Assembly (NCBI RefSeq): GCF_051967575.1
Contig: NZ_JBQCJW010000010.1
Coordinates: forward strand, 1 to 64,000
Direction: 5' to 3'
Source of the DNA: Solibacillus silvestris_B
GTDB lineage: Bacteria > Bacillota > Bacilli > Bacillales_A > Planococcaceae
DNA: 64,000 nt
Shown here: piece after piece, positions 7,447-15,560 of the stretch
Layout: the number at the start of each line of letters is the position of its first letter
How positions within the stretch are numbered: the stretch's first letter is position 1
The notes under the pieces: model-generated
The model's database searches: none
The model's input: only the letters and a program-made list of their open reading frames with translations
Told to the model about the DNA's origin: nothing
Position numbers and translations under genes: made by a program

Positions 7447-8286
7447 TCTTCTAGGTTTAAGCCCGCTGTTCAATAGCTCTAAAATGGATTGGGCTTGCTG
7501 CATATGGAGCATCATAGCATATTGAGTGGCCTGCATCAGAATACTTGCTTTCGTGTAGTTCATCATTTCTTTTGCAATATCCGCATCACGAATTCGGGAT
7601 TCAGCGGCAGTTAGATTTTCGGATGTATTCATTGTCACATTATAGGCATGCTCCAGCCGATTTTGGTATGCGCCCAGTCTTGCGCGTTCCATCGATGTTT
7701 GGTGAAGGGATTGGTCCAATTGTGAAAGTGACTTTTCCGCGTCTTCCCTTGTCGCAATCGACAGATTATCCAATCCCAATGATGAGCTGCTCACTTCACC
7801 TATTAAAACTTCAATATTTTGTCCGCTATTTGCCCCGACCTGAATTTTTAAACCGCTATCTTTATAGTCGCCATTTAATAATGTGCGCGTATTGAATTCT
7901 GTATCTGTAGAAATACGGGTTATTTCTTTTTTTAATTCTTGAAATTCGATGTCGATTAATTGACGATCCTCGTCTGTCAATGTATCGGTCGAAGCTTGGA
8001 CGGAAAGTTCACGCATACGCTGAATGATGGAATGTGTTTCGTTTAATGCACCTTCTGCAGTCTGGATAAGGGAAATCCCATCCTGAATATTTTTTCCGGC
8101 CATATTCAACCCGCGAATTTGGGCCCGCATTTTTTCCGAAATGGCCAAACCTGCAGCATCGTCAGCCGCACTATTAATGCGATACCCTGTAGAAATTCGG
8201 TACAACGCTTTATTCATCGCTTTATAATTCCGCGTATAACTATTGTAAATAGCTAAACCAGCCGCACCCCAATCACCAAGTCGCAT
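7441..8286 (-). CDS. atypical flagellin
   Basis: A 281-aa flagellin with only the conserved D0/D1 parts. The N-terminal block (RISTGYRINSAADDAAGLAISEKMRAQIRGL) and the C-terminal block (LTAAESRIRDADIAKEMMNYTKASILMQA) are unmistakable, and the variable middle domain is minimal. Two features are odd. The first about 15 residues (MRLGDWGAAGLAIYN) replace the usual MRINHNIAALNT-like start. The C-terminus carries a non-standard tail (LNSGLKPRRK) beyond the normal LLR end. It stands alone, far from any flagellar operon, but has a good sigma-D promoter. It may be a minor or alternative filament protein rather than the main Hag. Confidence 0.9.
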   Translation of the reverse strand: MRLGDWGAAGLAIYNSYTRNYKAMNKALYRISTGYRINSAADDAAGLAISEKMRAQIRGLNMAGKNIQDGISLIQTAEGALNETHSIIQRMRELSVQASTDTLTDEDRQLIDIEFQELKKEITRISTDTEFNTRTLLNGDYKDSGLKIQVGANSGQNIEVLIGEVSSSSLGLDNLSIATREDAEKSLSQLDQSLHQTSMERARLGAYQNRLEHAYNVTMNTSENLTAAESRIRDADIAKEMMNYTKASILMQATQYAMMLHMQQAQSILELLNSGLKPRRK

Positions 8287-8320
8287 GCTGCTCCCCCCTC
8301 AAATGTTCCTTATGAATATA

Positions 8321-8347
8321 TTATCGGCAAAGAGAGGGTGAATATTA
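8321..8347 (-). promoter_or_regulatory. sigma-D promoter of the flagellin gene
   Basis: Read on the minus strand, the sequence is TAAT, 15 bp, GCCGATAA. This matches the sigma-D consensus (TAAA-N15-GCCGATAT) closely. It lies in the 62-bp gap upstream of the flagellin start and links the gene to the motility regulon. Confidence 0.82.
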
Positions 8348-8348
8348 A

Positions 8349-8876
8349 TTATAAAAACAAGCCGCCGATTAATAAGCCGCCTATAATGACGAAAGCAGGA
8401 TGGATTTTAAATTTTTCCAAGGCCAAATAACCTCCAACAATTAAAACAATTGTTGGAATGAGATTGTTTAATTCATAAGATGTTTTCGCAAAATCGAATG
8501 TTAACGATAGCATCAAAATCGCAATTGCGGGCAGCACATAGCTAGATAGCCGCTTCACGCGCGGGGAATTGCGATGCTTATACAATATATTAAGCAATAG
8601 CAGCATGAGTGCTAATGATGGCGCAATCGTTGCAAATAGCGCCACACCACTGCCGAAAATCCCAGCCACCTCAAAGCCGATATAGCCCGCCATTTTTGTC
8701 GCAATAGGTCCAGGCAATGAATTTGCAAGTGCAAGCAATTCACTGAATTCTGTTTTCGACATCCACCCGTATTTTTGTACAACTTCATGTTCGATTAACG
8801 GAATAGCGGATGGACCACCCCCGTACGCAAGAATATTCGGAAAGAAAAATGCTAAAAATAATTGAAAATACGTCAT
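8349..8876 (-). CDS. chromate transporter family, half-size subunit B
   Basis: A 175-aa short-chain CHR (ChrA-like) membrane protein. The family motif FFPNILAYGGGPSAIPLIEHEVV near residues 10-33 and the LALANSLPGPIATKMAGYIG block near 48-66 are clear. Short CHR proteins work in pairs. The upstream gene (8873-9424) is the partner and the two overlap by 4 bp, so they are probably translated together. The family exports chromate in some members, and many short pairs have no proven substrate. ATG start. Confidence 0.9.
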   Translation of the reverse strand: MTYFQLFLAFFFPNILAYGGGPSAIPLIEHEVVQKYGWMSKTEFSELLALANSLPGPIATKMAGYIGFEVAGIFGSGVALFATIAPSLALMLLLLNILYKHRNSPRVKRLSSYVLPAIAILMLSLTFDFAKTSYELNNLIPTIVLIVGGYLALEKFKIHPAFVIIGGLLIGGLFL

Positions 8877-9424
8877 GATGCGTCTCCCCCTTTAGAAGGA
8901 AGAATAATCGCAATAATCAACAATGTAGCAATGACAAAACCTGGATGAATGTTCAACAAAATAATTGCAATAAAGCTACCGGCAAAAATAATAGCCGCCA
9001 ATTTAATGCCGAGCGATGTTTTTGATTTTTTTATAAAATCCCATGTTAAAACACCCATCATAACAGCGACGATTGGAATAACACCATGTGTCATACCGCT
9101 TACAAAACTTGATTCATTAAACTGATTCAATGAACCAAGCAATAAAATCAATAGGAGCACAGTCGGAAGTACAGTAGCGATCAACGCATTAATCAGGCCA
9201 AGCCAACCTCCGACCCGATAACCAATATAGCCGGCCATTTTTGTGCCAATCGGGCCTGGTAACGTATTGCCTATGGAGATGACATCCGCAAACTCTTCGT
9301 CCGTCATCCATTCATATGTTTTGACAACTTCCTTATGAACAAGCGGAATCGTAGTAGGACCGCCTCCGAAACCTAAAATTCCTGATCTGAAAAAAGCTAT
9401 GAAAATATGTAACTGTTTCGCCAA
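8873..9424 (-). CDS. chromate transporter family, half-size subunit A
   Basis: A 183-aa short CHR protein paralogous to its downstream partner. It has FFRSGILGFGGGPTTIPLVHKEVV near residues 11-34 and ISIGNTLPGPIGTKMAGYIGYRVGG near 49-73. About five to six hydrophobic helices follow. The stop overlaps the start of the second half (ATGA-type 4-bp overlap). The two together correspond to one fused long-chain ChrA. Anion export (chromate or a physiological oxyanion) is the family role; the substrate here is inferred only. Confidence 0.9.
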   Translation of the reverse strand: MAKQLHIFIAFFRSGILGFGGGPTTIPLVHKEVVKTYEWMTDEEFADVISIGNTLPGPIGTKMAGYIGYRVGGWLGLINALIATVLPTVLLLILLLGSLNQFNESSFVSGMTHGVIPIVAVMMGVLTWDFIKKSKTSLGIKLAAIIFAGSFIAIILLNIHPGFVIATLLIIAIILPSKGGDAS

Positions 9425-9452
9425 TATGTTTCCTCCTTTATGTAATAAGAGA

Positions 9453-9479
9453 GGAGCTACCTACAATACAGATAGCTCC
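9453..9479 (-). terminator. hairpin between hmoB and the chromate transporter pair
   Basis: GGAGCTA (9453-9459) pairs with TAGCTCC (9473-9479). On the minus strand the stem is followed by TCTCTTATT, only moderately T-rich. It is a probable hmoB terminator, perhaps leaky into the chr pair. Confidence 0.55.
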
Positions 9480-9487
9480 GCGAAATA

Positions 9488-9994
9488 TTATTCTCTAGGT
9501 GGGGCACTATATGTCGTAATATAAGAAGATGAATTGAACATCGATTGCAGTGCTGGAGTATTTCCTTCAAATACAGGTGAAAATGAAGTTTTATAATAAT
9601 CGCCATTTTTCCATACTTCATAAGAAGCAGGGCCGCCCCATTGGATAATAAATAAATATGTCTCCGCTTTAATCGGACGAAGTAAACGATATGCAATCAC
9701 ACCATCATTTGAATTCAGTGATGGAATGATGTCGAGAGCTTTTTTCTCGAAAACAGGGCGCTCATCTGACATAATGGGCATATTGTAAAAAGTAAAATAG
9801 CCCTTTTGCTCAAACTGTCCTTTTTGTGCAATGACTTCAAAGTTCCGAGGTACAGCAAAAATGGATTTCTTATCTGTTTCATGTAATACAACGGAGTTTC
9901 CATTTCCGTGTAATAAGATCAATGGGTGCTGCGGATTTTTTGCGATTAACTTTTCCATATAGTCAGGTGTTCCTGAAGTTACATAAAAATTCAT
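9488..9994 (-). CDS. hmoB: heme-degrading monooxygenase HmoB (YhgC-like)
   Basis: A 168-aa protein resembling B. subtilis HmoB/YhgC in length, domain layout and ending. The N-terminal half contains ILLHGNGNSVVLHE; the C-terminal ABM ferredoxin-like domain contains YRLLRPIKAETYLFIIQWGG and the end SSSYITTYSAP. HmoB-type enzymes bind heme and degrade it oxidatively, releasing iron. The frame is open further upstream to 10078, but the ATG at 9994 has a strong SD (AAAGGAGG) and gives the family N-terminus. It is divergent from hemEHY, which fits a role in heme balance. Confidence 0.87.
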   Translation of the reverse strand: MNFYVTSGTPDYMEKLIAKNPQHPLILLHGNGNSVVLHETDKKSIFAVPRNFEVIAQKGQFEQKGYFTFYNMPIMSDERPVFEKKALDIIPSLNSNDGVIAYRLLRPIKAETYLFIIQWGGPASYEVWKNGDYYKTSFSPVFEGNTPALQSMFNSSSYITTYSAPPRE

Positions 9995-10025
9995 ATAACC
10001 GACCTCCTTTACACTATTATTTCCA

Positions 10026-10054
10026 TTTATAAAGATGTTCAAGCCATTTGTCAA
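10026..10054 (-). promoter_or_regulatory. sigma-A promoter of hmoB
   Basis: On the minus strand TTGACA, 17 bp, TATAAA. It is 31 bp upstream of the preferred hmoB start codon, which also supports that start over the longer frame because the promoter lies inside the extension. Confidence 0.75.
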
Positions 10055-10111
10055 AAAGTTATAAGGCAGAAGGGACAATTTTATGACATTTATTTAAGAA
10101 ATCTATACAAG

Positions 10112-10139
10112 TTTTCATGAAAAGTTTATAGTCGATAAT
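10112..10139 (+). promoter_or_regulatory. candidate hemE promoter with palindrome
   Basis: TTTTCATGAAAA (10112-10123) is a 12-bp perfect palindrome. Its left half (TTTTCA) can serve as -35 for GATAAT (10134-10139) at 16-bp spacing. It is the only reasonable promoter in the hmoB-hemE divergent region in this direction. An overlapping repressor site is inferred, not shown. Confidence 0.4.
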
Positions 10140-10206
10140 GGATATTAATAACGTTTTTAAAGTTTGGAAATAAAAAAGAATTTATTTTAAGGGGTAGAAA
10201 TCTAAC

Positions 10207-11256
10207 ATGATGAAATTTAACGATACATTATTACGTGCTGCTCGTGGTGAACAAGTGGAACATACGCCAGTTTGGTTTATGCGTCAAGCAGGTCGTTCAC
10301 AGCCAGAATATCGTGAAATTAAAGAAAAATACTCATTGGAAGAAATTACTATGCAGCCTGAGCTATGTGCATATGTTACACGTTTGCCCGTTGAGCAATA
10401 CAACGTGGATGCTGCAATTCTTTATAAAGATATTGTAACCCCTTTACCAGGTATGGGGGTAGATGTAAAAATCAAAGCGGGTATCGGTCCGGTCATTTCA
10501 AACCCGATACGTTCGGCGGCAGATGTAGAAAACTTGCGCGAGTTCAATGCAAAAGAGCATACACCTTATGTTTTGGAAACGATTGAAATGCTGACAAAAG
10601 AGCAGTTGAATGTTCCGTTAATCGGATTTGGAGGCGCACCATTTACTTTAGCCAGCTATATGATTGAAGGCGGTCCAAGCAAAAATTACGCAAAGACAAA
10701 ATCATTTATGGTATCACAGCCGAAAGCTTGGTTTTTACTAATGGAAAAGCTTGCAGATATGATTATTGCAGATATTACTGCCCAAGTGGAAGCAGGGGCA
10801 AAAGCAATCCAGATTTTCGATTCTTGGGTAGGCGCATTAAATGTGGAAGATTACCGCATTTTCATCAAACCAACGATGACGCGTATTTTTGCCGAGCTGC
10901 GTGCTTTAAATGTGCCTTTAATTCAATTTGGTGTCGGGGCATCACATTTAGTGAACGAATGGCATGATTTGCCGATTGATGTAGTAGGTTTGGACTGGCG
11001 TCTGCCAATTCGTGAAGCGGAAGCGCGTGGTGTAACGAAAGCAGTCCAAGGTAATTTAGACCCGACATTGTTATTGGCGGATTGGAATGTAATCGAAGCA
11101 AGGGCGAAAGATATTGTAGATCAAGGTTTAGCACATACAGGCGGCCATATTTTCAATTTAGGGCACGGTGTATTCCCGGAAGTGGATCCAGCCGTACTAA
11201 AACGCCTTACAACTTTTGTACATGAATACAGCCGAGAGCAAATCGCAAAACGTTAA
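10207..11256 (+). CDS. hemE: uroporphyrinogen decarboxylase HemE
   Basis: A 349-aa cytosolic enzyme that removes four carboxyl groups from uroporphyrinogen III to give coproporphyrinogen III. The substrate-binding motif RQAGRSQPEYRE is at about residues 26-37. GFGGAPFTLASYMIEGG (about 139-155) and GNLDPTLLL near 284 are diagnostic. Start ATG ATG at 10207/10210 after AAGGGG. It is the first gene of hemE-hemH-hemY, the same order as in B. subtilis. Length is normal. Confidence 0.96.
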   Translation: MMKFNDTLLRAARGEQVEHTPVWFMRQAGRSQPEYREIKEKYSLEEITMQPELCAYVTRLPVEQYNVDAAILYKDIVTPLPGMGVDVKIKAGIGPVISNPIRSAADVENLREFNAKEHTPYVLETIEMLTKEQLNVPLIGFGGAPFTLASYMIEGGPSKNYAKTKSFMVSQPKAWFLLMEKLADMIIADITAQVEAGAKAIQIFDSWVGALNVEDYRIFIKPTMTRIFAELRALNVPLIQFGVGASHLVNEWHDLPIDVVGLDWRLPIREAEARGVTKAVQGNLDPTLLLADWNVIEARAKDIVDQGLAHTGGHIFNLGHGVFPEVDPAVLKRLTTFVHEYSREQIAKR

Positions 11257-11310
11257 TTTTATATATTTTGGTAGATAGATGTATCTAAAAATATTCAGAG
11301 GTGATAGTAC

Positions 11311-12243
11311 ATGAAGGAAGTACGCGGGTTATTAGTGATGGCATATGGTACGCCATATAAAGAAGAAGATATTGAACGTTATTACACACATATTCGTCAT
11401 GGCCGCAAGCCAAGCCAAGAGCATATCGATGATTTAACAGAGCGTTACCGCGCGATTGGCGGTATTTCACCTCTTGCAAAAATGACGGAAGCGCAGGCTC
11501 ATGCATTATGCGCACGACTTAACGAAGTGCAAGATAAAGTGGAATATAAAGTATTTATCGGCTTAAAGCATATTGAGCCATTTGTCGAGGATGCAGTAGA
11601 GGCAATGGTGAAAGAAGGTATTACTGAAGCGGTATCGATCGTTTTAGCACCACACTTCTCAACATTTTCGATTAAGTCATACAATGGCCGTGCAAAAGAA
11701 GCAGCCGAAAAATTAGGTGGTACGCTAAATATCACTTCTGTTGAAGCTTGGTATGATGAACCGAAATTCATTGAGTTTTGGAAAGAAGCAGTGAACGGCG
11801 AGCTTGCGAAAATGACTGATGAAGAGCGTGCACATGCATGTTTAATCGTATCGAACCACTCATTGCCAGAAAAAATTAAATTAGCCGGCGACCCTTACGA
11901 AGAGCAATTAATCGAAACGGCGCGTTTAATTAAAGAGGCTTCCGATATCGTAAATGTGGAAGTAGGCTGGCAATCTGCTGGTCAAACACCTGAGCCATGG
12001 CTAGGTCCGGACGTACAGGATTTAACGAAGGATTTATTTGAGCAAAAAGGCTATAAAGCATTCATTTATACACCGGTAGGCTTCGTGACGGAGCATCTGG
12101 AAGTTCTATATGACAATGATATTGAGTGTAAAGTTGTATGTGATGAAATTGGCGCAAGCTACTATCGCCCGACAATGCCAAATACCGATCCTTTGTTTAT
12201 TGATGCAATGGTAGATGCGATCAATAAAAAAATTGCGAAATAA
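11311..12243 (+). CDS. hemH: coproporphyrin III ferrochelatase HemH (CpfC)
   Basis: A 310-aa soluble enzyme that inserts ferrous iron into the porphyrin macrocycle. In Firmicutes the substrate is coproporphyrin III. Metal-handling residues His183 (in SNHSLPEK) and Glu264 (in FVTEHLEVLYD) are at the same numbers as in the B. subtilis enzyme, and the heme-ligand Tyr is in MAYGTPY. ATG start with a GAGGTG SD. It lies 54 bp after hemE and 8 bp before hemY, within the coproporphyrin-dependent heme operon. Confidence 0.96.
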   Translation: MKEVRGLLVMAYGTPYKEEDIERYYTHIRHGRKPSQEHIDDLTERYRAIGGISPLAKMTEAQAHALCARLNEVQDKVEYKVFIGLKHIEPFVEDAVEAMVKEGITEAVSIVLAPHFSTFSIKSYNGRAKEAAEKLGGTLNITSVEAWYDEPKFIEFWKEAVNGELAKMTDEERAHACLIVSNHSLPEKIKLAGDPYEEQLIETARLIKEASDIVNVEVGWQSAGQTPEPWLGPDVQDLTKDLFEQKGYKAFIYTPVGFVTEHLEVLYDNDIECKVVCDEIGASYYRPTMPNTDPLFIDAMVDAINKKIAK

Positions 12244-12251
12244 AGTAGAGA

Positions 12252-13691
12252 GTGATGATGAAGGTGACTTTAAAAAGGGGAAAGGTTGTTATCGTTGGCG
12301 GTGGAATCACTGGTTTGACGACGGCATACTATTTACAGCAAAAAACGAAGGCGCATAATTTACCGTTGGATATCGTGTTAATCGAAGCGTCACTACGTTT
12401 AGGTGGTAAAATCCATACTGTACGCAAAAATGGATATATTATCGAACGTGGGCCTGAATCGTTTTTTGATACAGGTAGCAGTGTCCGTAAGTTGGCACGT
12501 GATTTAAATATCGAACATGAAATGATTCAGAATAATAATGGTCGAACTTTCATCGCAGTTGGTAGCAAGCTGCACCAAATACCGAGTAATCTTTTGCTCG
12601 GGGGGTCACCTAAAATCTTTCCGTTTATAAAATCGAATGTCCTATCTGTAATCGGTAAGCTGCGAGCAGCGGGAGATTTATTTTTACCGAAACTGCCGCA
12701 TGAAGCAGACGAACCGATTAGCGAGTTTTTCCGCAGACGTTTTGGAAAAGAGCTTGTAGAAAATCTAGTCGAGCCAGTGTTGGCAGGCACATTTGCCGGT
12801 GATGTCGACCATGTAAGCATGCAGTCGATGTTTCCGCAATTTTATCAGCTGGAAAAAGATTACCGCAGCTTACTGATCGGCATGAAAAAAACAGGAAAAG
12901 GGATTTATGCGCTAGTGGATACGCCGGGGGAAATTCATTACGAATCATTTATAGACGGATTGGAATCATTAATCGAGGCACTGGAAAATTCTTTGACAGA
13001 TGTAAAAATTCTAAAAGGATTAAAAGTGAATTCCATCGAAAATCAAAGTGAGCATACACAACTGATAGAACTGAATGATGGTACATCCATTCAGGCAGAT
13101 AAAATAGTCGTCACGACACCGTTCAATGTGACGAAAAAAATCTTCCGTGATTCGGAAATTATGCAACAAGTTCCAGACATGAATTATGCGACAATAGCAA
13201 CCGTAACGATGGCTTTTGAAGAGGGCTCGATGCAAAAGTATGAAGATGCACTTAATTTCTTTGTCTCCCGCAACAGTGATTTTGCAATTACAAGCTGCAC
13301 ATGGAGCCACCGGAAATGGGATAATGTATCTCCTGAAGGCCATGACTTATTGAGAGTATATATCGGTCGTGTCGGCGATGAATCAATCGTGGAGCTATCG
13401 GATAGTGAAATTGAAAAAATTGTACTGCAGGATTTGGAAAGAGCAATCGGATTAGATACACAGCCATTATTGACAGTAGTCGCTCGCTGGAAAGAAGCAA
13501 TGCCGCAATATACAATCGGTCATGAAGCACGCATGTCGACAATGAAGGCACAGTTTTATAAGGAATTTCCGCATGTTTATTTGGCTGGAAGTTCCTATGA
13601 GGGAATCAGTATTCCGGACTGTGTGCTGCAAGGGAAAGATGCTGCTGAAAAAGTAATCAACCAATTAGTCGAATCTAAATTAGCGATATAA
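12252..13691 (+). CDS. hemY: coproporphyrinogen III oxidase HemY (CgoX)
   Basis: A 479-aa FAD enzyme that oxidises coproporphyrinogen III to coproporphyrin III in the Gram-positive heme route. An N-terminal dinucleotide-binding fold has VVIVGGGITGLTTAYYL at about residues 12-28, and RLGGKIHTV near 46-54 follows. The C-terminal FAD motif is VYLAGSSYEGISIPDCVLQGKDAA near 449-472. Three start codons ATG ATG ATG occur in a row, and which is used is unclear. No membrane anchor is seen, as usual for this soluble form. Last gene of hemEHY, followed by a terminator. Confidence 0.95.
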   Translation: MMMKVTLKRGKVVIVGGGITGLTTAYYLQQKTKAHNLPLDIVLIEASLRLGGKIHTVRKNGYIIERGPESFFDTGSSVRKLARDLNIEHEMIQNNNGRTFIAVGSKLHQIPSNLLLGGSPKIFPFIKSNVLSVIGKLRAAGDLFLPKLPHEADEPISEFFRRRFGKELVENLVEPVLAGTFAGDVDHVSMQSMFPQFYQLEKDYRSLLIGMKKTGKGIYALVDTPGEIHYESFIDGLESLIEALENSLTDVKILKGLKVNSIENQSEHTQLIELNDGTSIQADKIVVTTPFNVTKKIFRDSEIMQQVPDMNYATIATVTMAFEEGSMQKYEDALNFFVSRNSDFAITSCTWSHRKWDNVSPEGHDLLRVYIGRVGDESIVELSDSEIEKIVLQDLERAIGLDTQPLLTVVARWKEAMPQYTIGHEARMSTMKAQFYKEFPHVYLAGSSYEGISIPDCVLQGKDAAEKVINQLVESKLAI

Positions 13692-13734
13692 TATTTCAAT
13701 AGTCAAATTGAACGAAAACGCTGTATTAAAAGTG

Positions 13735-13760
13735 AAGCTGCTTTTAATGCAGCTTTTTTG
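13735..13760 (+). terminator. terminator of hemEHY
   Basis: AAGCTGC (13735-13741) pairs with GCAGCTT (13749-13755), followed by TTTTTG. It lies 43 bp beyond the hemY stop. Confidence 0.85.
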
Positions 13761-13905
13761 TGTGCAGGGAATGCATGGTCGGTGGGATCATATATAGCCC
13801 GCGCCAAATTTGCTTGAGCTCTTATACCTTTAGCCGTTCACAAATTTTCCCTATTCCTTTCATGCAAATTTCACATTTTTTTAGTACGCTATTTGGTGAG
13901 GTGCA

Positions 13906-14871
13906 ATGACTATGAAAAGAACTCGAATCTACTTTCTTTGTTGCATAATTTTTCTGCTCGCAGGCTGCAGTGGGGAAAGATTGCAAGAAATCAATCCGCA
14001 CCAGCCTTTTGTTGCATCCGTAAATATTATACAGCCATCTATTACGTTTTATGACAATTCCGGGGAATTAATCGCGACCTGGCCTTTTGAGAAGGGCTAT
14101 ACAGGAGCAGCATTAATCGGCTTTGACCATGTGGTATTATATGGCTATCAATTGGAAAAAGCGGATATTGTACAGCTTTCGTCCGGTAAGTTTGTTCGTT
14201 CTATTGATGTAGGGGCCGGTGTGACAAATGCATACTATGATGAAATGACAAGCCGTTTATTTATGACAAACGGGAAAACGAATGAACTCGCCAGCTATAC
14301 GGATAAAGGAATACTTGCGAATAAAGTGAAACTCCGCAATTATCCGATGTCCATGGTCTCGGCGCATGATTGTTTATATGTTGTAAATTATAAGGACACG
14401 GTGTTATCAGTCGTTCATAAAGAAAGCTTAAACGTGGTGGATGAGTGGTCTATATTGTCTTCCTCACAAGGACTGTTTATAGCAGAAGAACGTCAAGAGC
14501 TATGGGTAGGCGGTCATGGAAAAGGAAATAAACCGAATGAGTTCGTTCAAGTATATAATATGGCTACAGGGCAATTAAAAAATAAGATTTTGCTGCCGCT
14601 TATGCCGATTGCTTTTTCGCAAGCAGAGGGTGATGTCGTCATATCGAGTCATGGCTCAAATATGATTTATCGTGTGACGCTGGATGGGGATGTTTTGTGG
14701 AAGCGGGAGATTGGAGCGAATCCATTTGCGGTCACCCAATTTCAGGATAAGACGGTTGTTGCGGGATATGACGACCATACACTTTATTTTTTAGCGGATG
14801 GCGAAGTCCGGAAGCAAGTCCAAACATATAAAGGTCCTTTTCAATTGCTCGTAAGGGGGGATAGGCATTGA
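13906..14871 (+). CDS. beta-propeller lipoprotein, unknown role
   Basis: A 321-aa lipoprotein with a signal peptide ending LLAGC (Cys about residue 22). The mature part consists of repeated beta-strand blades (FYDNSGELIATW, SYTDKGILANKV, VYNMATGQLKNK, IYRVTLDGDVLWKREIG). This pattern is that of YVTN/PQQ-like seven-bladed propellers, often sensors or substrate-binding scaffolds outside the membrane. It is the first gene of a tightly overlapping unit with a two-component system and a YtkA-like lipoprotein. Its stop TGA overlaps the TTG start of the response regulator. Function unknown; it could present a signal to the kinase. Confidence 0.82.
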   Translation: MTMKRTRIYFLCCIIFLLAGCSGERLQEINPHQPFVASVNIIQPSITFYDNSGELIATWPFEKGYTGAALIGFDHVVLYGYQLEKADIVQLSSGKFVRSIDVGAGVTNAYYDEMTSRLFMTNGKTNELASYTDKGILANKVKLRNYPMSMVSAHDCLYVVNYKDTVLSVVHKESLNVVDEWSILSSSQGLFIAEERQELWVGGHGKGNKPNEFVQVYNMATGQLKNKILLPLMPIAFSQAEGDVVISSHGSNMIYRVTLDGDVLWKREIGANPFAVTQFQDKTVVAGYDDHTLYFLADGEVRKQVQTYKGPFQLLVRGDRH

Positions 14872-15560
14872 CGACCATTTTAATAGTGGATGATGAAGAG
14901 AACATGCGAAATCTGATCGATGTCATTTTGCGCAATTCCGGCTTTCATACATTGCATGCAGGTGGCGGTGCTGAAGCGTATTTTATATTGTCGCGGCACC
15001 AGGTTGATTTAGTATTGCTTGATGTAATGATGCCGGGAGAAGACGGATTTGCTGTTTGTGAAGCGATACAGGCGATGGCTGCTGTCCCGATTATTTTTCT
15101 GACAGCCCGGGATGCAAATGAAGATAAAGTTAAGGGACTCATGATCGGCGGTGATGATTATATCGTGAAACCGTTCACCGGCGATGAGCTTGCCGCACGG
15201 ATTTTTGCGGTATTAAGAAGGGCAGGTGTCGCAAGTGAACAACCCCAAATCAATTATTTGCGATGCGGGGTCATAAAAATAGATGAAGTTTCGCGCAAGG
15301 TATATGTCAATCAGGAAGCGGTGACTTTGACTTTAAAGGAATTTGAGCTTTTGCATTTGTTTATGCTGAAGTCGGGAATTGTCTATACACGTGAACAACT
15401 TTTGGAGCGTATTTGGGATGGCGATTATGTGGGTGGGACACGTACTGTTGATACACATATTAAAACATTGCGGCTGAAACTAGGCAAAAAATCGAAAGAC
15501 GCGAGTGAATACATTCAAACAGTATGGGGTGTAGGCTATCGCTTTGAGTACAGGACATGA
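14868..15560 (+). CDS. OmpR-family response regulator
   Basis: A 230-aa two-component regulator. The receiver domain has the acidic pair DDEE at 8-11, phospho-acceptor Asp52 (LVLLDVMMPGEDG), Thr in FLTARD, and Lys in DDYIVKPF. The C-terminal winged helix (about 130-228) has LTLKEFELLHLF and the end RTVDTHIKTLRLKLG..WGVGYRFE. The start is TTG at 14868 with an AAGGGGGG SD. It overlaps both neighbours by 4 bp. Target genes are not visible in the sequence; the flanking lipoprotein genes are natural candidates. Confidence 0.93.
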   Translation: MTTILIVDDEENMRNLIDVILRNSGFHTLHAGGGAEAYFILSRHQVDLVLLDVMMPGEDGFAVCEAIQAMAAVPIIFLTARDANEDKVKGLMIGGDDYIVKPFTGDELAARIFAVLRRAGVASEQPQINYLRCGVIKIDEVSRKVYVNQEAVTLTLKEFELLHLFMLKSGIVYTREQLLERIWDGDYVGGTRTVDTHIKTLRLKLGKKSKDASEYIQTVWGVGYRFEYRT

